Assembly: GCA_903904685.1 (NCBI GenBank)
Contig: CAIVDS010000026.1
Location: 1-64,000, forward strand
Source of the DNA: an uncultured Verrucomicrobiota bacterium
GTDB taxonomy: Bacteria > Verrucomicrobiota > Verrucomicrobiia > Opitutales > Opitutaceae
Reading direction: 5' to 3'
Length of the DNA stretch: 64,000 nucleotides
Shown here piece by piece: positions 32,469-41,598 of this stretch; position 1 is the first letter of the stretch; each line of letters starts with the position of its first letter. Below the pieces are notes generated by a model, which saw nothing but the letters and a program-made list of their open reading frames with translations, did not search any database and was not told the DNA's origin. A program made the position numbers and the translations under genes.

Positions 32469-32520
32469 GCCCAAAAGCGTTACCCGCACTCACCGGATCT
32501 TAAAGACTAAATGCCGGTGA
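32469..32520. repeat. Intergenic repeat copy G (diverged block 1)
   Basis: GCGTTACCCGCACTCACCGG opens it as in the other copies, then it diverges. CACCGG at 32491-32496 pairs with CCGGTG at 32514-32519 to make a hairpin. It is the outermost recognisable copy on this side. Confidence 0.7.
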
Positions 32521-32677
32521 CGCGGGCGGACCGCAGGAGTCGGGGACTCTTTCATTCCGCACCGGGTCCGATACCCCGCAACTTGTTTCGGCTTGGATGG
32601 GGAGGGACGACCTCCGTGTCGTCCGTGCCGATCCGGTCCACACGGAGGTGGACCCTCCCAAGGCCTCGGACCCGCCC

Positions 32678-33481
32678 TCACCGCATCGCGCGGGCGGGGT
32701 TGAGCTTGAACTCGACGCGCACCCCGGCGTTGCCTTTCTCGCGGGCCGGCCACGCGGCGTCCACCGCGTATTGGAGCTGGCGGCGCAGGACGGCCACCTC
32801 CCCCACCTGGTCCTTGAGGCGCGAGCGGGAGGTCGTCGCGTGGGACTGGTCGCCGGCCTGGTCGGTCTGCACCGCCCGATACTCGGCGAGCGCGGTGCGC
32901 AGGGCGGCGATGTCGGCGGGCTTCATGCCGGGCACGGGCTCGGCGGCCAGCGCAAAGAGGATGGCCGTGGCGCCGCTATCCAGCAGCGAGCGGCTGTTGG
33001 AGAGCAGCTGGCCGATGTAGAACTTGGAGCGCGCGGGGGTGCCGGCCTTGGGGTATTTGCGCTTCACGCGCGCCTGCACCGTGGCGATGCGCAGGAGGAG
33101 CGCGTCCTTCAACGCCTGCTCGCTGCGCGTGTCGCTCTTCCGGTCGGTGGTGTTGCCCACGGCGGCGGCCAGGAGGACGTGCGCGGCCTCGATCGCCTGC
33201 AGGAGTTTCTCGATGAACACCGCGTCGATCTCCTCGGCGGCGAGGAGCGGGGCGTAAACGTCCTTCTGGGCGGTGGCGGCGATCTCGCGCGCCAGCACGA
33301 TTTCCCTGCTGAAGGCGCGGTTGACGGGGGCGCGGGTGCGGGGGGTCTTCCTCACCGGTGCGGCGGGCGCGGGCGCGGCGTCGGGATTAACGGGGCTGGT
33401 ATCGGCAGGCGCGGGGTCGGCGACGGCGGGAACGGGGTCGGCAGCGGGAGCAACACGGGAGTCGGCGGGAGTGTCGGGCAT
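32678..33481 (-). CDS. Hypothetical protein with Pro/Ala-rich N-terminus and helical body
   Basis: The 267-residue protein starts with a disordered-looking Pro/Ala/Asp stretch of about 45 residues (PADSRVAPAADPVPAVADPAPADTSPVNPDAAPAPAAPVRKTPRTRAP in pieces). It continues with long amphipathic helices (EIVLAREIAATAQKDVYAPLLAAEEIDAVFIEKLLQAIEAA). There is no signal peptide, membrane helix or catalytic motif. No family is recognised. The region immediately upstream of its ATG is the 21-bp tandem repeat tract, which stays open into the gene's frame back to a stop about 85 bp upstream. Confidence 0.72.
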   Translation of the reverse strand: MPDTPADSRVAPAADPVPAVADPAPADTSPVNPDAAPAPAAPVRKTPRTRAPVNRAFSREIVLAREIAATAQKDVYAPLLAAEEIDAVFIEKLLQAIEAAHVLLAAAVGNTTDRKSDTRSEQALKDALLLRIATVQARVKRKYPKAGTPARSKFYIGQLLSNSRSLLDSGATAILFALAAEPVPGMKPADIAALRTALAEYRAVQTDQAGDQSHATTSRSRLKDQVGEVAVLRRQLQYAVDAAWPAREKGNAGVRVEFKLNPARAMR

Positions 33482-33496
33482 GGCGGGGAGATGTTG

Positions 33497-34189
33497 GCGG
33501 CAGGTTTTGGGAGATTCGCGGTGGGTTTTTGGAGATTTACGGCAGGTTTTGCGTCGTCAGCGGCAGTTTTTGCGTGTTCCGGGGCAGTTTTCGGGAGATT
33601 TACGGCTGTTCATGGGCTTTCCACCGCTCACGTTAAAGCCTAATGTGTAGCGGTTAGCATCCCAAGCATAGTTATTAGCGTCCCTGAATTATCCGTTAAG
33701 ATACCATCGTTAAAAAACAGGCCGATATGATTAAAAAACAGCTCGCCAAGCTTACGAAACGGCGCACCAAGGTTATTAATTAAGGCACCAAGGCTATGGA
33801 ATGGCATTCCATGCTTAAAAAACAGCGTTCCATGCCTATAAAACAGAAATTTATGGTTAAGAAACAGCGGTGCATGGTTACGAATTAAGAGTCCATGGTT
33901 ACCAAATAGCGCAACCTGACTACCAAATAGGACTACAGGGTTATGAAATAGCGGTTCACGGATAAACGTTGCGCGTCCACGGAGACCTGACGGCGTTGCA
34001 CGGATCGCGGACGCGAGCACCTGCCCGCCTTTTCGGACACTCACCGCAGGTTTTGCGACGTCCACCGCAACTTTTGCGACGCCCACCGCAGGTTTCCGCA
34101 TTCTCACCGCAAGTTTTGTCGTGCTCACGGCAGGTTGGGGAATGTTTCCCGTGGGTTTTGGCGTGCTCTCCACAGTTTTTGCGACGCTT
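33497..34189. repeat. Degenerate 21-bp tandem repeat tract, about 33 units
   Basis: The motif recurs in phase every 21 bases, checked at anchors 33497, 33518, 33539, 33560, 33581, 33602, 33664, 33685, 33706, 33727, 33748, 33769, 33790, 33811, 33832, 33853, 33874, 33895, 33937, 33958, 33979, 34000, 34064, 34085, 34106, 34127 and 34148, with only one-base slips. Outer units are of the type ACCGCAGGTTTTGCGACG. Central units are of the type CATGGTTACCAAATAGCG. Because the period is a multiple of three, every frame gives heptapeptide repeats. A 216-codon minus-strand frame (33640-34290) reads xLFxNHG units, but coding is not established. No other gene is seen between 33482 and 34453. Confidence 0.9.
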
Positions 34190-34300
34190 CCGCGCGCCCG
34201 AACGGCTGCCGCGCATGGCCGGACGATCGCCTCGCCACGGGTCGCGAGCGCTGCGCTTGCGTTGCCGACCGCCGCGCCCGGCGCGATCAAAACCCGGCGC

Positions 34301-34357
34301 GATCGGAAAAAGACTTCCGTCCTCCATGGCCTCTCCTAACCTCGCCGCCACCCAGCC
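34301..34357 (+). repeat. 57-bp direct repeat, left copy
   Basis: Starts GATCGGAAAAAGACTTCCGT and ends CTAACCTCGCCGCCACCCAGCC in pieces. It matches the segment at 35498-35554 at 51 of 57 positions. The two copies bracket the GT-C-like gene at 34454. Confidence 0.88.
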
Positions 34358-34453
34358 GTGCCCACCTCCAAATCATCCTCATTCGGATATTTTTGGCATC
34401 ATCGTTACGCTGAAGCCGCCGATGCCTTGGCGTAGGCGCCGAAACCTACGCCC

Positions 34454-35485
34454 ATGAAAAACGCCGCCATCGTTTTCGCCATCGCCTTGGTTTGCGCCGG
34501 TCTCTCGCTCTTATCGGTTACGCCCCGGGTGACCCCGTGGGCGCCCAATCTGGCGAGCGGCAGCATTGAAGAAGTCCGCGCCCCGGAACTTGCCCGGCAA
34601 CTTGCGCATCCCTTGGCCCCGGTGGGGCCGGCCTTGCGCTGGCGCCTGCTTATGCCTGCCGCCGGTCATGCGCTGGGTTTGTCCCTGCCGGTTTACTTCT
34701 GTTTGCCCTATGCCGGGATTCTGGCGCTGCTTTGCGCCGTGTGCGGCTATGCCCGGCGGATTGGCGGGGAGTGGTTGCCGGCGGCCGTGGCCACGCTGCT
34801 GGTGGCGACGTCGGCGGCCTTTTATGTCGCGACGGGTTGGCTTGGCCAAATGGACACGTTTTATGTTCTGGCGCTCGTGGTGTTCACCTTCACCGGCTCG
34901 CCCCTTGCGGCCGGGCTCGCCTGCGCCGCCGGTCCTTGGATCGATGAGCGGTTTTTGATTGTGCTGCCCGTATTCGTCTTGGTCCGCCGCGCCCGGGGCG
35001 GCTCTTGGCGCAGCCTCGCTATGGAGACGGCGCCGGCCGCGGCCTACGTTCTTTGCCGGCTGGCGGCCGTGGCTTTCGCTCATGGCGGCGCCACCATCGC
35101 CGACCAAGTGCACGGCCAATTTGCGCAGTTGGGGCAATACGCCTCCAACGTCCCGGCCGGTTGGTGGCATGGTTTCCGCGCCGGTTGGCTGGCAGTCGCG
35201 GCCGGGGTGCTCATGGCGGCCCGCGGCCTGCCGGGCGTGGAACGGGCGGCCTTGCTCTTCGGGCTGGCCGCCGGCGTGGCGCTCATCGCCTTTCTCGCGT
35301 GGGACACAAGCCGCTCCATCGCGGCGCTAATCCCTTTTCTGGTGCTCGGCGTTTTGCCATGGCCGGGGATTACTCCGCCAGTGCGCCGCTGGGCGCTCCT
35401 ATCGCTCGCGCTTTTAAATCTTCTCTGTCCCGCCGCCAACGTGGTGGCGGATGCGACCATTTATCTGCACTCGTTCTTAACCTGA
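34454..35485 (+). CDS. Multi-membrane GT-C-like protein
   Basis: The 343-residue protein is almost entirely hydrophobic, with about eight to nine helices. The N-terminal extracytoplasmic loop (VTPWAPNLASGSIEEVRAPELARQLAHPLAP) carries acidic residues where GT-C glycosyltransferases hold their catalytic site, and WLGQMDTFYVLALVVF is the membrane-interface type seen in that fold. At this length it is shorter than most GT-Cs. It begins the surface-glycan locus and is bracketed by the 57-bp repeat, which suggests separate acquisition. Assignment to GT-C is by topology and context only. Confidence 0.65.
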   Translation: MKNAAIVFAIALVCAGLSLLSVTPRVTPWAPNLASGSIEEVRAPELARQLAHPLAPVGPALRWRLLMPAAGHALGLSLPVYFCLPYAGILALLCAVCGYARRIGGEWLPAAVATLLVATSAAFYVATGWLGQMDTFYVLALVVFTFTGSPLAAGLACAAGPWIDERFLIVLPVFVLVRRARGGSWRSLAMETAPAAAYVLCRLAAVAFAHGGATIADQVHGQFAQLGQYASNVPAGWWHGFRAGWLAVAAGVLMAARGLPGVERAALLFGLAAGVALIAFLAWDTSRSIAALIPFLVLGVLPWPGITPPVRRWALLSLALLNLLCPAANVVADATIYLHSFLT

Positions 35486-35497
35486 ATCGCCCCCTGC

Positions 35498-35554
35498 GAC
35501 CGGAAAAAGGCTTCCGTCCGCCACGGCGTTTCCTAACCTCGCCGCCACCCAGCC
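35498..35554 (+). repeat. 57-bp direct repeat, right copy (leader of the GT2 gene)
   Basis: Ends immediately before the ATG of the GT2 gene at 35555. It is 51/57 identical to 34301-34357, so the leader of this gene has been duplicated upstream. Confidence 0.88.
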
Positions 35555-36244
35555 ATGAAGCTCACGATCGTCATCCCCTGCTACAACGAGGTTAAAACCA
35601 TCCGCCACATCGTCGACCGCGTGCTCAAGGCGCCGGTGGCGGAGACGGAGATCATCATCGTGGACGATTGCTCGACCGACGGCACCCGCGAGCTGCTCGC
35701 CCGCGAGGTCAACCAACTCGTCGATCAGGTGATCTACCACGACGTCAACCAGGGCAAGGGCGCCGCGCTGCGCACCGGCTTCAAGGCCGCGACGGGCGAC
35801 GTCGTCATCGTGCAGGACGCCGACCTGGAGTATGACCCCAACGAATACCCGAAGCTCCTCCAGCCGATCATCGACGGGAAGGCCGACGTGGTGTTCGGCT
35901 CGCGTTTCGCCGGAGGCGAGGCGCACCGCGTCGTGTATTTCTGGCACATGGCGGGCAACAAGGCGCTCACGCTGCTCTCCAACATGCTCACCAACCTGAA
36001 CGTCACCGACATGGAGACGTGCTACAAGGTCTTCAAACGCGACGTGCTCCAGAAGATCACCATCGAGGAGAACCGTTTCGGCTTCGAGCCGGAGATCACC
36101 GCGAAGGTTTCCAAGCTCGACGTGGTGATCTACGAGGTCGGCATCAGCTACTACGGCCGCACCTACAAGGAAGGGAAGAAGATCGGCTGGCGCGACGGCT
36201 TCCGCGCGCTCTACGCGATCCTCAAATACAACCTGTTTCGATGA
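35555..36244 (+). CDS. Family 2 glycosyltransferase (dolichol-phosphate-mannose-synthase type)
   Basis: Cytosolic-face enzyme that transfers a sugar from a nucleotide donor to polyprenyl phosphate. The GT-A fold is clear: [36 protein letters not shown], and QDADLEYDP with the metal-binding Asp-x-Asp. [12 protein letters not shown] is the usual acceptor-side block. At 229 residues there is no C-terminal membrane anchor. It overlaps the next membrane gene by 4 bp (ATGA), implying supply of lipid-linked sugar to the GT-C enzymes downstream. Confidence 0.93.
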   Translation: MKLTIVIPCYNEVKTIRHIVDRVLKAPVAETEIIIVDDCSTDGTRELLAREVNQLVDQVIYHDVNQGKGAALRTGFKAATGDVVIVQDADLEYDPNEYPKLLQPIIDGKADVVFGSRFAGGEAHRVVYFWHMAGNKALTLLSNMLTNLNVTDMETCYKVFKRDVLQKITIEENRFGFEPEITAKVSKLDVVIYEVGISYYGRTYKEGKKIGWRDGFRALYAILKYNLFR

Positions 36245-38130
36245 TCGGGCCTCACGCCCATAGCTGGCTCCTGCTTTTGCCCGTCGCGCTCGCGGGCTTT
36301 GTGCTGCCCGGTTATTTGTTGACGCGCTTGATCCCGAGCGCGTGCGTCCCCCTGTCGGCGTTTTTGGGCTCCATCCTGATCTTGTTCTGGATCGTGCTGG
36401 GCAACCAGCTCCTGGGGTTGCCGCTCGATCTCGCGCATGTGGCCGGCGGCCTCGGCGCGGTCGCGCTCGGCCTGTTCCTGCTCGCCCGGAGAAAACCGCC
36501 CGCCCCCAAGGACGCCGCCGCGGCCGACATCGCGCCCCTGCGCGCGGACCACGCGCTCTATCTGGTCGCCGCGTTGCTGGGCATCGCGAGCATCGTCGCG
36601 CGGGCGGCGGTCGATCCGCTCTCGGGCTACGACAATATTTTCCGGTGGAACGCGCTGAGTCTCGAAATGCTCGATACGGGGAGCCTGTCGTATTATCCCG
36701 CGGTGAGCACCGGGGCCTTCGCGCACTACGCCTGGTGCGACGGCATGGCGCCGCTGGTGTCATCGCTCAACTTCTGGCTCTATCTGGGCACGGGCAGCGC
36801 GGCCAAGGTGATGACGGTCGCGCGCATCGCCCTGGAAGGCGGGCTCCTGTTCCTCGCGGTTTTCCAATTCGCGCGGGCGTTGTGGGGCGGCCGGGCGGCC
36901 GGCTGGACGGCGATGGGCATGCTCGCGACCAGCTCGCTCACTCTCTGGGCCGTGGCGATGGGGCAGGAAACCGGGCTGACCGCGCTCACGCTGGTCGCGA
37001 TGCTGTATTTCCTGCACGTCCACGGACAATCCCGCCGGACCTCCGACGCGATCTGGGCGGCGCTGGCGGCGGCGGCGGGCGCCTTGAGCCGCGAATACGG
37101 GCTGGCCTACATCGTCATCGGCGCGCTCATGCTGCTCGCACAAAAATCGCGGCGACCGGGCGTGTTCACCTTGTTCCTGGCCGTGGCGGTCGCCGTCTCC
37201 GCCCCGTGGTATCTGCGCAACGCCTGGATCACCGGAAACCCCCTTTACAACATGGATCTGCTGGGGCTTTTCCCGGTGAACGAAATCCAAAAGACCATGA
37301 TGGCGGCGATCGTGAACAACTGCAGCCTGTCCTCGCAGCCCCAAAACCTGCGCTACCTGCTCATGCTGCCGCCGATATTCATGGGGATCGTTTTCCTCGG
37401 CGCGGCGGCGGGCGTTCGCCGCCTCGGTGTTGTCAAGAGCGCGCCCCTGCTGCTCGCCGGATTGGTGGTCGGCGCGCTGTGGCTCTGGTCGATCGGGCAG
37501 ACGGCCGGCGGCTGGGTCTACTCGATGCGCGTGCTGTCTCCGCTCGTCGCCATCGCGGCGGTTCTCGCCGGCAACCTCGCGCTCGCGCCGTTGCGCGCCG
37601 GGCTGGTCTGCGCCGTGGCGGCGCTGGCGATCTCGGCCGACGCCGCCCGGCGGTCATGGGTGTTTCCCATCCATCCGCTCACCACGCCGTGGAGTCTCTC
37701 GTTTGACACATGGACCAAGGCCAAAAGCACGCTGACGCGCATCGACGCCCCCGAGATTTGGAGCATCTTGTGCAAAGCCGCCGACGGCAAGGCCATCATC
37801 GTCGATCACCCCGGCAACCACGTGCAGGTTCGCCGCCGGGGCGGGCAGGCTGTGCCGCTGTTCAGCCCGCGGGCGGACTGTTTGTTCGACCAACATCGGT
37901 CGTTCGCCGCGATCATCGCCGAGCTCAGGGCGCGCAACATCCGGTTCATCACCCTGGTCGAAGGAAGCCCGATCAACGACGACTTCAACCGGCACTATCG
38001 CTTCCTCCGCGAGCTGCGGCAGGACAAATTCAAGGTCATCACGATCGCCAACCTCATCACCATTTATGACGTGGAGATGATCGCGGCGCTGCTCCAACCG
38101 ACCCCGGCCGTTTCCGGCGGGCCACGCTAG
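36241..38130 (+). CDS. GT-C-type membrane glycosyltransferase
   Basis: The 629-residue protein has about eleven membrane helices followed by a soluble C-terminal domain of about 140 residues. The first large loop holds [29 protein letters not shown], a typical acidic GT-C catalytic loop, and later [17 protein letters not shown] and [16 protein letters not shown], common in ArnT/PMT-like proteins. The start is fixed by the ATGA overlap with the GT2 gene. It ends directly at the start of the next gene with no gap. It probably uses polyprenyl-phosphate sugar as donor on the outer face. Acceptor unknown. Confidence 0.82.
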   Translation: MIGPHAHSWLLLLPVALAGFVLPGYLLTRLIPSACVPLSAFLGSILILFWIVLGNQLLGLPLDLAHVAGGLGAVALGLFLLARRKPPAPKDAAAADIAPLRADHALYLVAALLGIASIVARAAVDPLSGYDNIFRWNALSLEMLDTGSLSYYPAVSTGAFAHYAWCDGMAPLVSSLNFWLYLGTGSAAKVMTVARIALEGGLLFLAVFQFARALWGGRAAGWTAMGMLATSSLTLWAVAMGQETGLTALTLVAMLYFLHVHGQSRRTSDAIWAALAAAAGALSREYGLAYIVIGALMLLAQKSRRPGVFTLFLAVAVAVSAPWYLRNAWITGNPLYNMDLLGLFPVNEIQKTMMAAIVNNCSLSSQPQNLRYLLMLPPIFMGIVFLGAAAGVRRLGVVKSAPLLLAGLVVGALWLWSIGQTAGGWVYSMRVLSPLVAIAAVLAGNLALAPLRAGLVCAVAALAISADAARRSWVFPIHPLTTPWSLSFDTWTKAKSTLTRIDAPEIWSILCKAADGKAIIVDHPGNHVQVRRRGGQAVPLFSPRADCLFDQHRSFAAIIAELRARNIRFITLVEGSPINDDFNRHYRFLRELRQDKFKVITIANLITIYDVEMIAALLQPTPAVSGGPR

Positions 38131-39861
38131 ATGTTCGCCGCGACCGCCAACCTTGTTTTTTTCATTGTGCTCATCCTCGGGCTGGGCGCGGCCCTGGCAC
38201 CCGACTGGTCGCTCAAGGCCGGCGAACGACTCTGCCTCGGCATCGCCGCCGCGCTCATCGCGCTTTATCTCGCGGGATTCGGGGTCTTTGTCGCGGGCCT
38301 CGGCACCGCGTGGCTCTGGTGCCTGCCCCCCGCCGCCATCGCCGCCATGGTCTGGCGGTGGCGACACATCCTCGCCTTGTGCCGCGATCCCGAGACGAAA
38401 AGCCTGCTCGGGCACTGGGGGATCTTTGTTCTCTGGACCCTGGGACTGCTGGCGCTGGTCGTCAGCTATTCCGGCGGGGGTTGGGCGGGCGACTGGCTGG
38501 AGCACTACAAAAGGACCCTCGTTTTCATGCAGCGGGAAAGCCCGCACATGCATTTTCTGGGATCCTATACCCTCACCTCGCGTCCGCCGCTGGCCAATGT
38601 GGTGACGGCTCTCCTCATGGAGTTTTCGCCCGGAAGGTTCGCCGACTACCAGATGTTCACCGCGTTGCTCGGCACGCTGTTCTTTTTCCCCGGCTGGCTG
38701 TTTTACCGGCGGTGGCGCGGAACGCGCGGTGCGGATGCGCTGTGGACGATCGTCCTGATGCTCAACCCGCTGGTCGCGCAAAACACCACCTTTGCCTGGA
38801 CCAAGCTGACCTGCACCTTTTGGATCTTGAGCGGCGGTTATTTTCTGCTCCGCGGAGTGCTAGACGAACTCGGCCAACGGGCTCGCATCGCGGGCTTTCT
38901 TTGCCTCACCGCCGGACTGATCACCCATTATTCCGCCGGCCCGTGGATTCTGGCCTGGCTGATCGCCTACGCCATTTGGTGGCTGCGGCATGGCGGCACG
39001 CGCCACGTTCGGGAAGCGGTTGCCATCGCAGGCCTGTGCGCGCTGCTGGCGATCACCTGGTTTGGCTGGGCCGCCCATACCTTCGGATGGCAGGACACCG
39101 GCACGAGCAACAGCGCCGCCCATGAGTGGCAGCGGCAAACACTGCGCGATCACTGGCTCGTACCGATCGGCAATATCGTGGACACGATCGTCCCCCATCC
39201 CTTTCGGACGATGGACAAGGATATCATTTACCAATTGAGCCGGGGCGGCTGGGTCCGGGATTATTTTTTCAACATCTACCAGACCAACCTGCCGCTGGCC
39301 GCAGGCTTCGGCGGACTGTTTGTCATTCTCTTTAACCTGCTGCGCCCTCCTCCGGCCAGTGTCGGCATGCCCCGCCCGGAAATACGGTTTTGGCGCTGGT
39401 TCCTTCCGTTTATCATCGTGGCGGGCATTGTGGTGCACACCCCGGCAGAAGGCTGGGGCCTGGCGCATATCTGCTTGCAGCCTCTGGTGATCATCGGTCT
39501 CGCCTGGATCGCCACCCGCCTGCCAAGACTGCCGCCCGTGGCTCGGACGGGCTTCATTCTGCTCCTGCTCTGGGATGTGGCCGTGGGTATCGTGCTGCCC
39601 TTCATAATAGAAGCCACGACCAGCTACGCGGAGGGCATGGCGACCGCCCCAGGCTGGGGATTCGAAGTCACCCGGCTCAATCGTATCGCGATGCTGAACT
39701 ACGGGAACAAAACCGTCCCCGGTATGCATTTCTTCGCCGACACCATCAAGGTCCCCTCCCTGTTCGCCGCAACCTTCCTGCTGGCGCTGCTCGCGCTAAT
39801 GATTGTTCGTCTGCGCCGCGAAACTGGCGTCACATCTTCTGCGTTTCATACACGCTCTTAG
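38131..39861 (+). CDS. GT-C-type membrane glycosyltransferase, paralog 1
   Basis: The 576-residue protein has about twelve helices. The loop SYSGGGWAGDWLEHYKRTLVFMQ has the Asp and Glu expected in the catalytic loop, followed by SRPPLANVVTAL, MLNPLVAQNTTFAWTKLTCTFW, LITHYSAGPW and YFFNIYQTNLPLAAGFGG. The same string of motifs occurs in the next gene, so the two are tandem paralogs of one family I cannot name. It abuts the previous stop codon with no spacer. Substrate unknown. Confidence 0.8.
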   Translation: MFAATANLVFFIVLILGLGAALAPDWSLKAGERLCLGIAAALIALYLAGFGVFVAGLGTAWLWCLPPAAIAAMVWRWRHILALCRDPETKSLLGHWGIFVLWTLGLLALVVSYSGGGWAGDWLEHYKRTLVFMQRESPHMHFLGSYTLTSRPPLANVVTALLMEFSPGRFADYQMFTALLGTLFFFPGWLFYRRWRGTRGADALWTIVLMLNPLVAQNTTFAWTKLTCTFWILSGGYFLLRGVLDELGQRARIAGFLCLTAGLITHYSAGPWILAWLIAYAIWWLRHGGTRHVREAVAIAGLCALLAITWFGWAAHTFGWQDTGTSNSAAHEWQRQTLRDHWLVPIGNIVDTIVPHPFRTMDKDIIYQLSRGGWVRDYFFNIYQTNLPLAAGFGGLFVILFNLLRPPPASVGMPRPEIRFWRWFLPFIIVAGIVVHTPAEGWGLAHICLQPLVIIGLAWIATRLPRLPPVARTGFILLLLWDVAVGIVLPFIIEATTSYAEGMATAPGWGFEVTRLNRIAMLNYGNKTVPGMHFFADTIKVPSLFAATFLLALLALMIVRLRRETGVTSSAFHTRS

Positions 39862-39891
39862 CCTCAAGGTGACAACAACCCTCCTCACTTC

Positions 39892-41598
39892 ATGTCACTT
39901 CCCTCGCTGTTGCTAAGCATCCTGCTTTTCTTCGGGCTCATTTTCGGACTAGGTTTGCCGTGGGTAGCAGCCTGGATGTTTTCCTCGGTCGAGAAGCTGG
40001 CTATCGGGGCGGCTTGCGGTGTGGTCCAGATTTACGGCTTCGCCTGGGTTGTCTATGGGCTCTCCCTGCCGCCGACCGCTTTTTTCGCGCTGCCCTTGCT
40101 TGCCATCATTGTTTCCTGGATACGGCGTCGCAGGCTCGCCGTTTTTCTGGGTGAAAGCGACATCCGCAGCCTGCTAGGACGCCATCTGCTGTTCACGGCG
40201 TGGTGCGTGGGGTTTCTTACGCTGGTGCGATCCTACGGGGGAGGCGAGTGGGGGCCGGACTGGAACGAACATTACCAGCGCGCCTTGTTTTTCCTCCAGC
40301 ATCAACCGCTGGAGACCAGATTTTGCGATGTCTACACCCTGCCCGCACGCCCTCCGCTCGCCAATCTCGTAACAGGTGCCTGCATGGCGATGACGGGGAC
40401 AGACTTTGCCCACTTTCAAGTGTTCAATACTCTGTTCAGCACCCTCCTGTTTCTTCCCGCCATCTTGCTGACCCGGCATTTTTCGGCGGGGGGTGTACAT
40501 GGGGATGCAGGACTGCTGCTCATATTCATGCTTAATCCGCTGGTCCTGCAAAATTCCACCTTTGCCTGGACGAAGTTTTTGACCGCGTTCTTCGTGCTCC
40601 TTGCGGTGGCGATCTATGTTCGCGGTCTCGGGGAAGCCGCGCCTGAAAGGCGGATACTGGCGGCCGGACTCATGGCGGCGGCAATCCTGACACACTATTC
40701 CTCCGGGCCGTTCGCAGTCGGACTGGCGGCAACCCAGCTAGTGCTGGCATGGTCACATCGAGGCCAGCGGTCCATGGGCCGCGAATTGCTTCTGCAAGCG
40801 CTTCTGGCGGGAGCCGTACTCGCGAGCTGGTTCGCTTGGTCCGTTGCCCGCTACGGCCTGCACGAGACCTTTCTTTCAAACCCCACGGCAACGGTAGACT
40901 CCAGCCTGTCTCCTCTGACTTGGGTGGAACGGCGCCTATCCAATATCTTCGTAACCTTCATCCCGCATCCCTTTCATCCGGTTGACTACCGCTTCATCGC
41001 TCAAACGAGTTCCATCGGATATGTTCGGGATTATTGCTTCAATATCTACCAAACCACTCTGCCCGGGGCATTCGGTACCGCCGGCCTAGTATTGTTATCA
41101 TGGAAGCTCCTGTATCGCGACCCACCCGCCGCCATGCCGACGGAGCAACGGTTTTGGAACTGGTTTCCCGCCGGGGTCATTTTATTGGGCATCATGACCG
41201 CATCCTGGCTGGATCGCTGGGGCGTCGCTCACATCTGCTTATCCGCACTGGTGGTAATCGGCTTGGCTTGGTGTGCCGCACGTCTGCCGACTGCGCCTGC
41301 AGCCGTACGCCATCTCTGGATGGCCGCGCTCGGAATTGATGCGACGCTCGGCATTGCCATCCATTTTTATCTTCAAGGTATCATCCGTCCGGACTTCACC
41401 ATGCTTCCTTTTATTAATACGGGCACGGTGTTCCCCTACGGGCTGGTCACGACCAAAAACATATTACTGAAATCAATCCTTGGTTATAACTTCGTGGCCG
41501 ATGGCGGGCCTGCGCCGCCCCTTGTCATCACCCTGCTCGTCATGCTGCTCGTGCTCGCGACGAAACAAGCCCTGAGTTCCTTCCGCCCGGCACGCTGA
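39892..41598 (+). CDS. GT-C-type membrane glycosyltransferase, paralog 2
   Basis: The 568-residue protein parallels its upstream neighbour along the whole length: SYGGGEWGPDWNEHYQRALFFLQ, ARPPLANLVTGACM, MLNPLVLQNSTFAWTKFLTAFF, ILTHYSSGPF and YCFNIYQTTLPGAFGTAG. GC is lower and codon use somewhat different from its paralog, so the duplication is not recent or the copy was acquired separately. The stop overlaps the next start by one base (TGATG), so expression is coupled. Confidence 0.8.
   Translation: MSLPSLLLSILLFFGLIFGLGLPWVAAWMFSSVEKLAIGAACGVVQIYGFAWVVYGLSLPPTAFFALPLLAIIVSWIRRRRLAVFLGESDIRSLLGRHLLFTAWCVGFLTLVRSYGGGEWGPDWNEHYQRALFFLQHQPLETRFCDVYTLPARPPLANLVTGACMAMTGTDFAHFQVFNTLFSTLLFLPAILLTRHFSAGGVHGDAGLLLIFMLNPLVLQNSTFAWTKFLTAFFVLLAVAIYVRGLGEAAPERRILAAGLMAAAILTHYSSGPFAVGLAATQLVLAWSHRGQRSMGRELLLQALLAGAVLASWFAWSVARYGLHETFLSNPTATVDSSLSPLTWVERRLSNIFVTFIPHPFHPVDYRFIAQTSSIGYVRDYCFNIYQTTLPGAFGTAGLVLLSWKLLYRDPPAAMPTEQRFWNWFPAGVILLGIMTASWLDRWGVAHICLSALVVIGLAWCAARLPTAPAAVRHLWMAALGIDATLGIAIHFYLQGIIRPDFTMLPFINTGTVFPYGLVTTKNILLKSILGYNFVADGGPAPPLVITLLVMLLVLATKQALSSFRPAR

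Noticed and set aside
28548-32520. Classical integron or CALIN
   Set aside because: No intI gene is in the window and the repeat ends do not match GTTRRRY/RYYYAAC except in one short hairpin. Reported as an unclassified array instead.
33497-34189. CRISPR array
   Set aside because: Units are contiguous 21-bp imperfect repeats with no unique spacers and no cas genes nearby.
33640-34290. 216-codon minus-strand ORF with heptapeptide repeats as a protein-coding gene
   Set aside because: It is open mainly because the 21-bp repeat has a period divisible by three; other frames across the tract are also long and repetitive, and no ribosome site or family supports it. Kept as a repeat tract.
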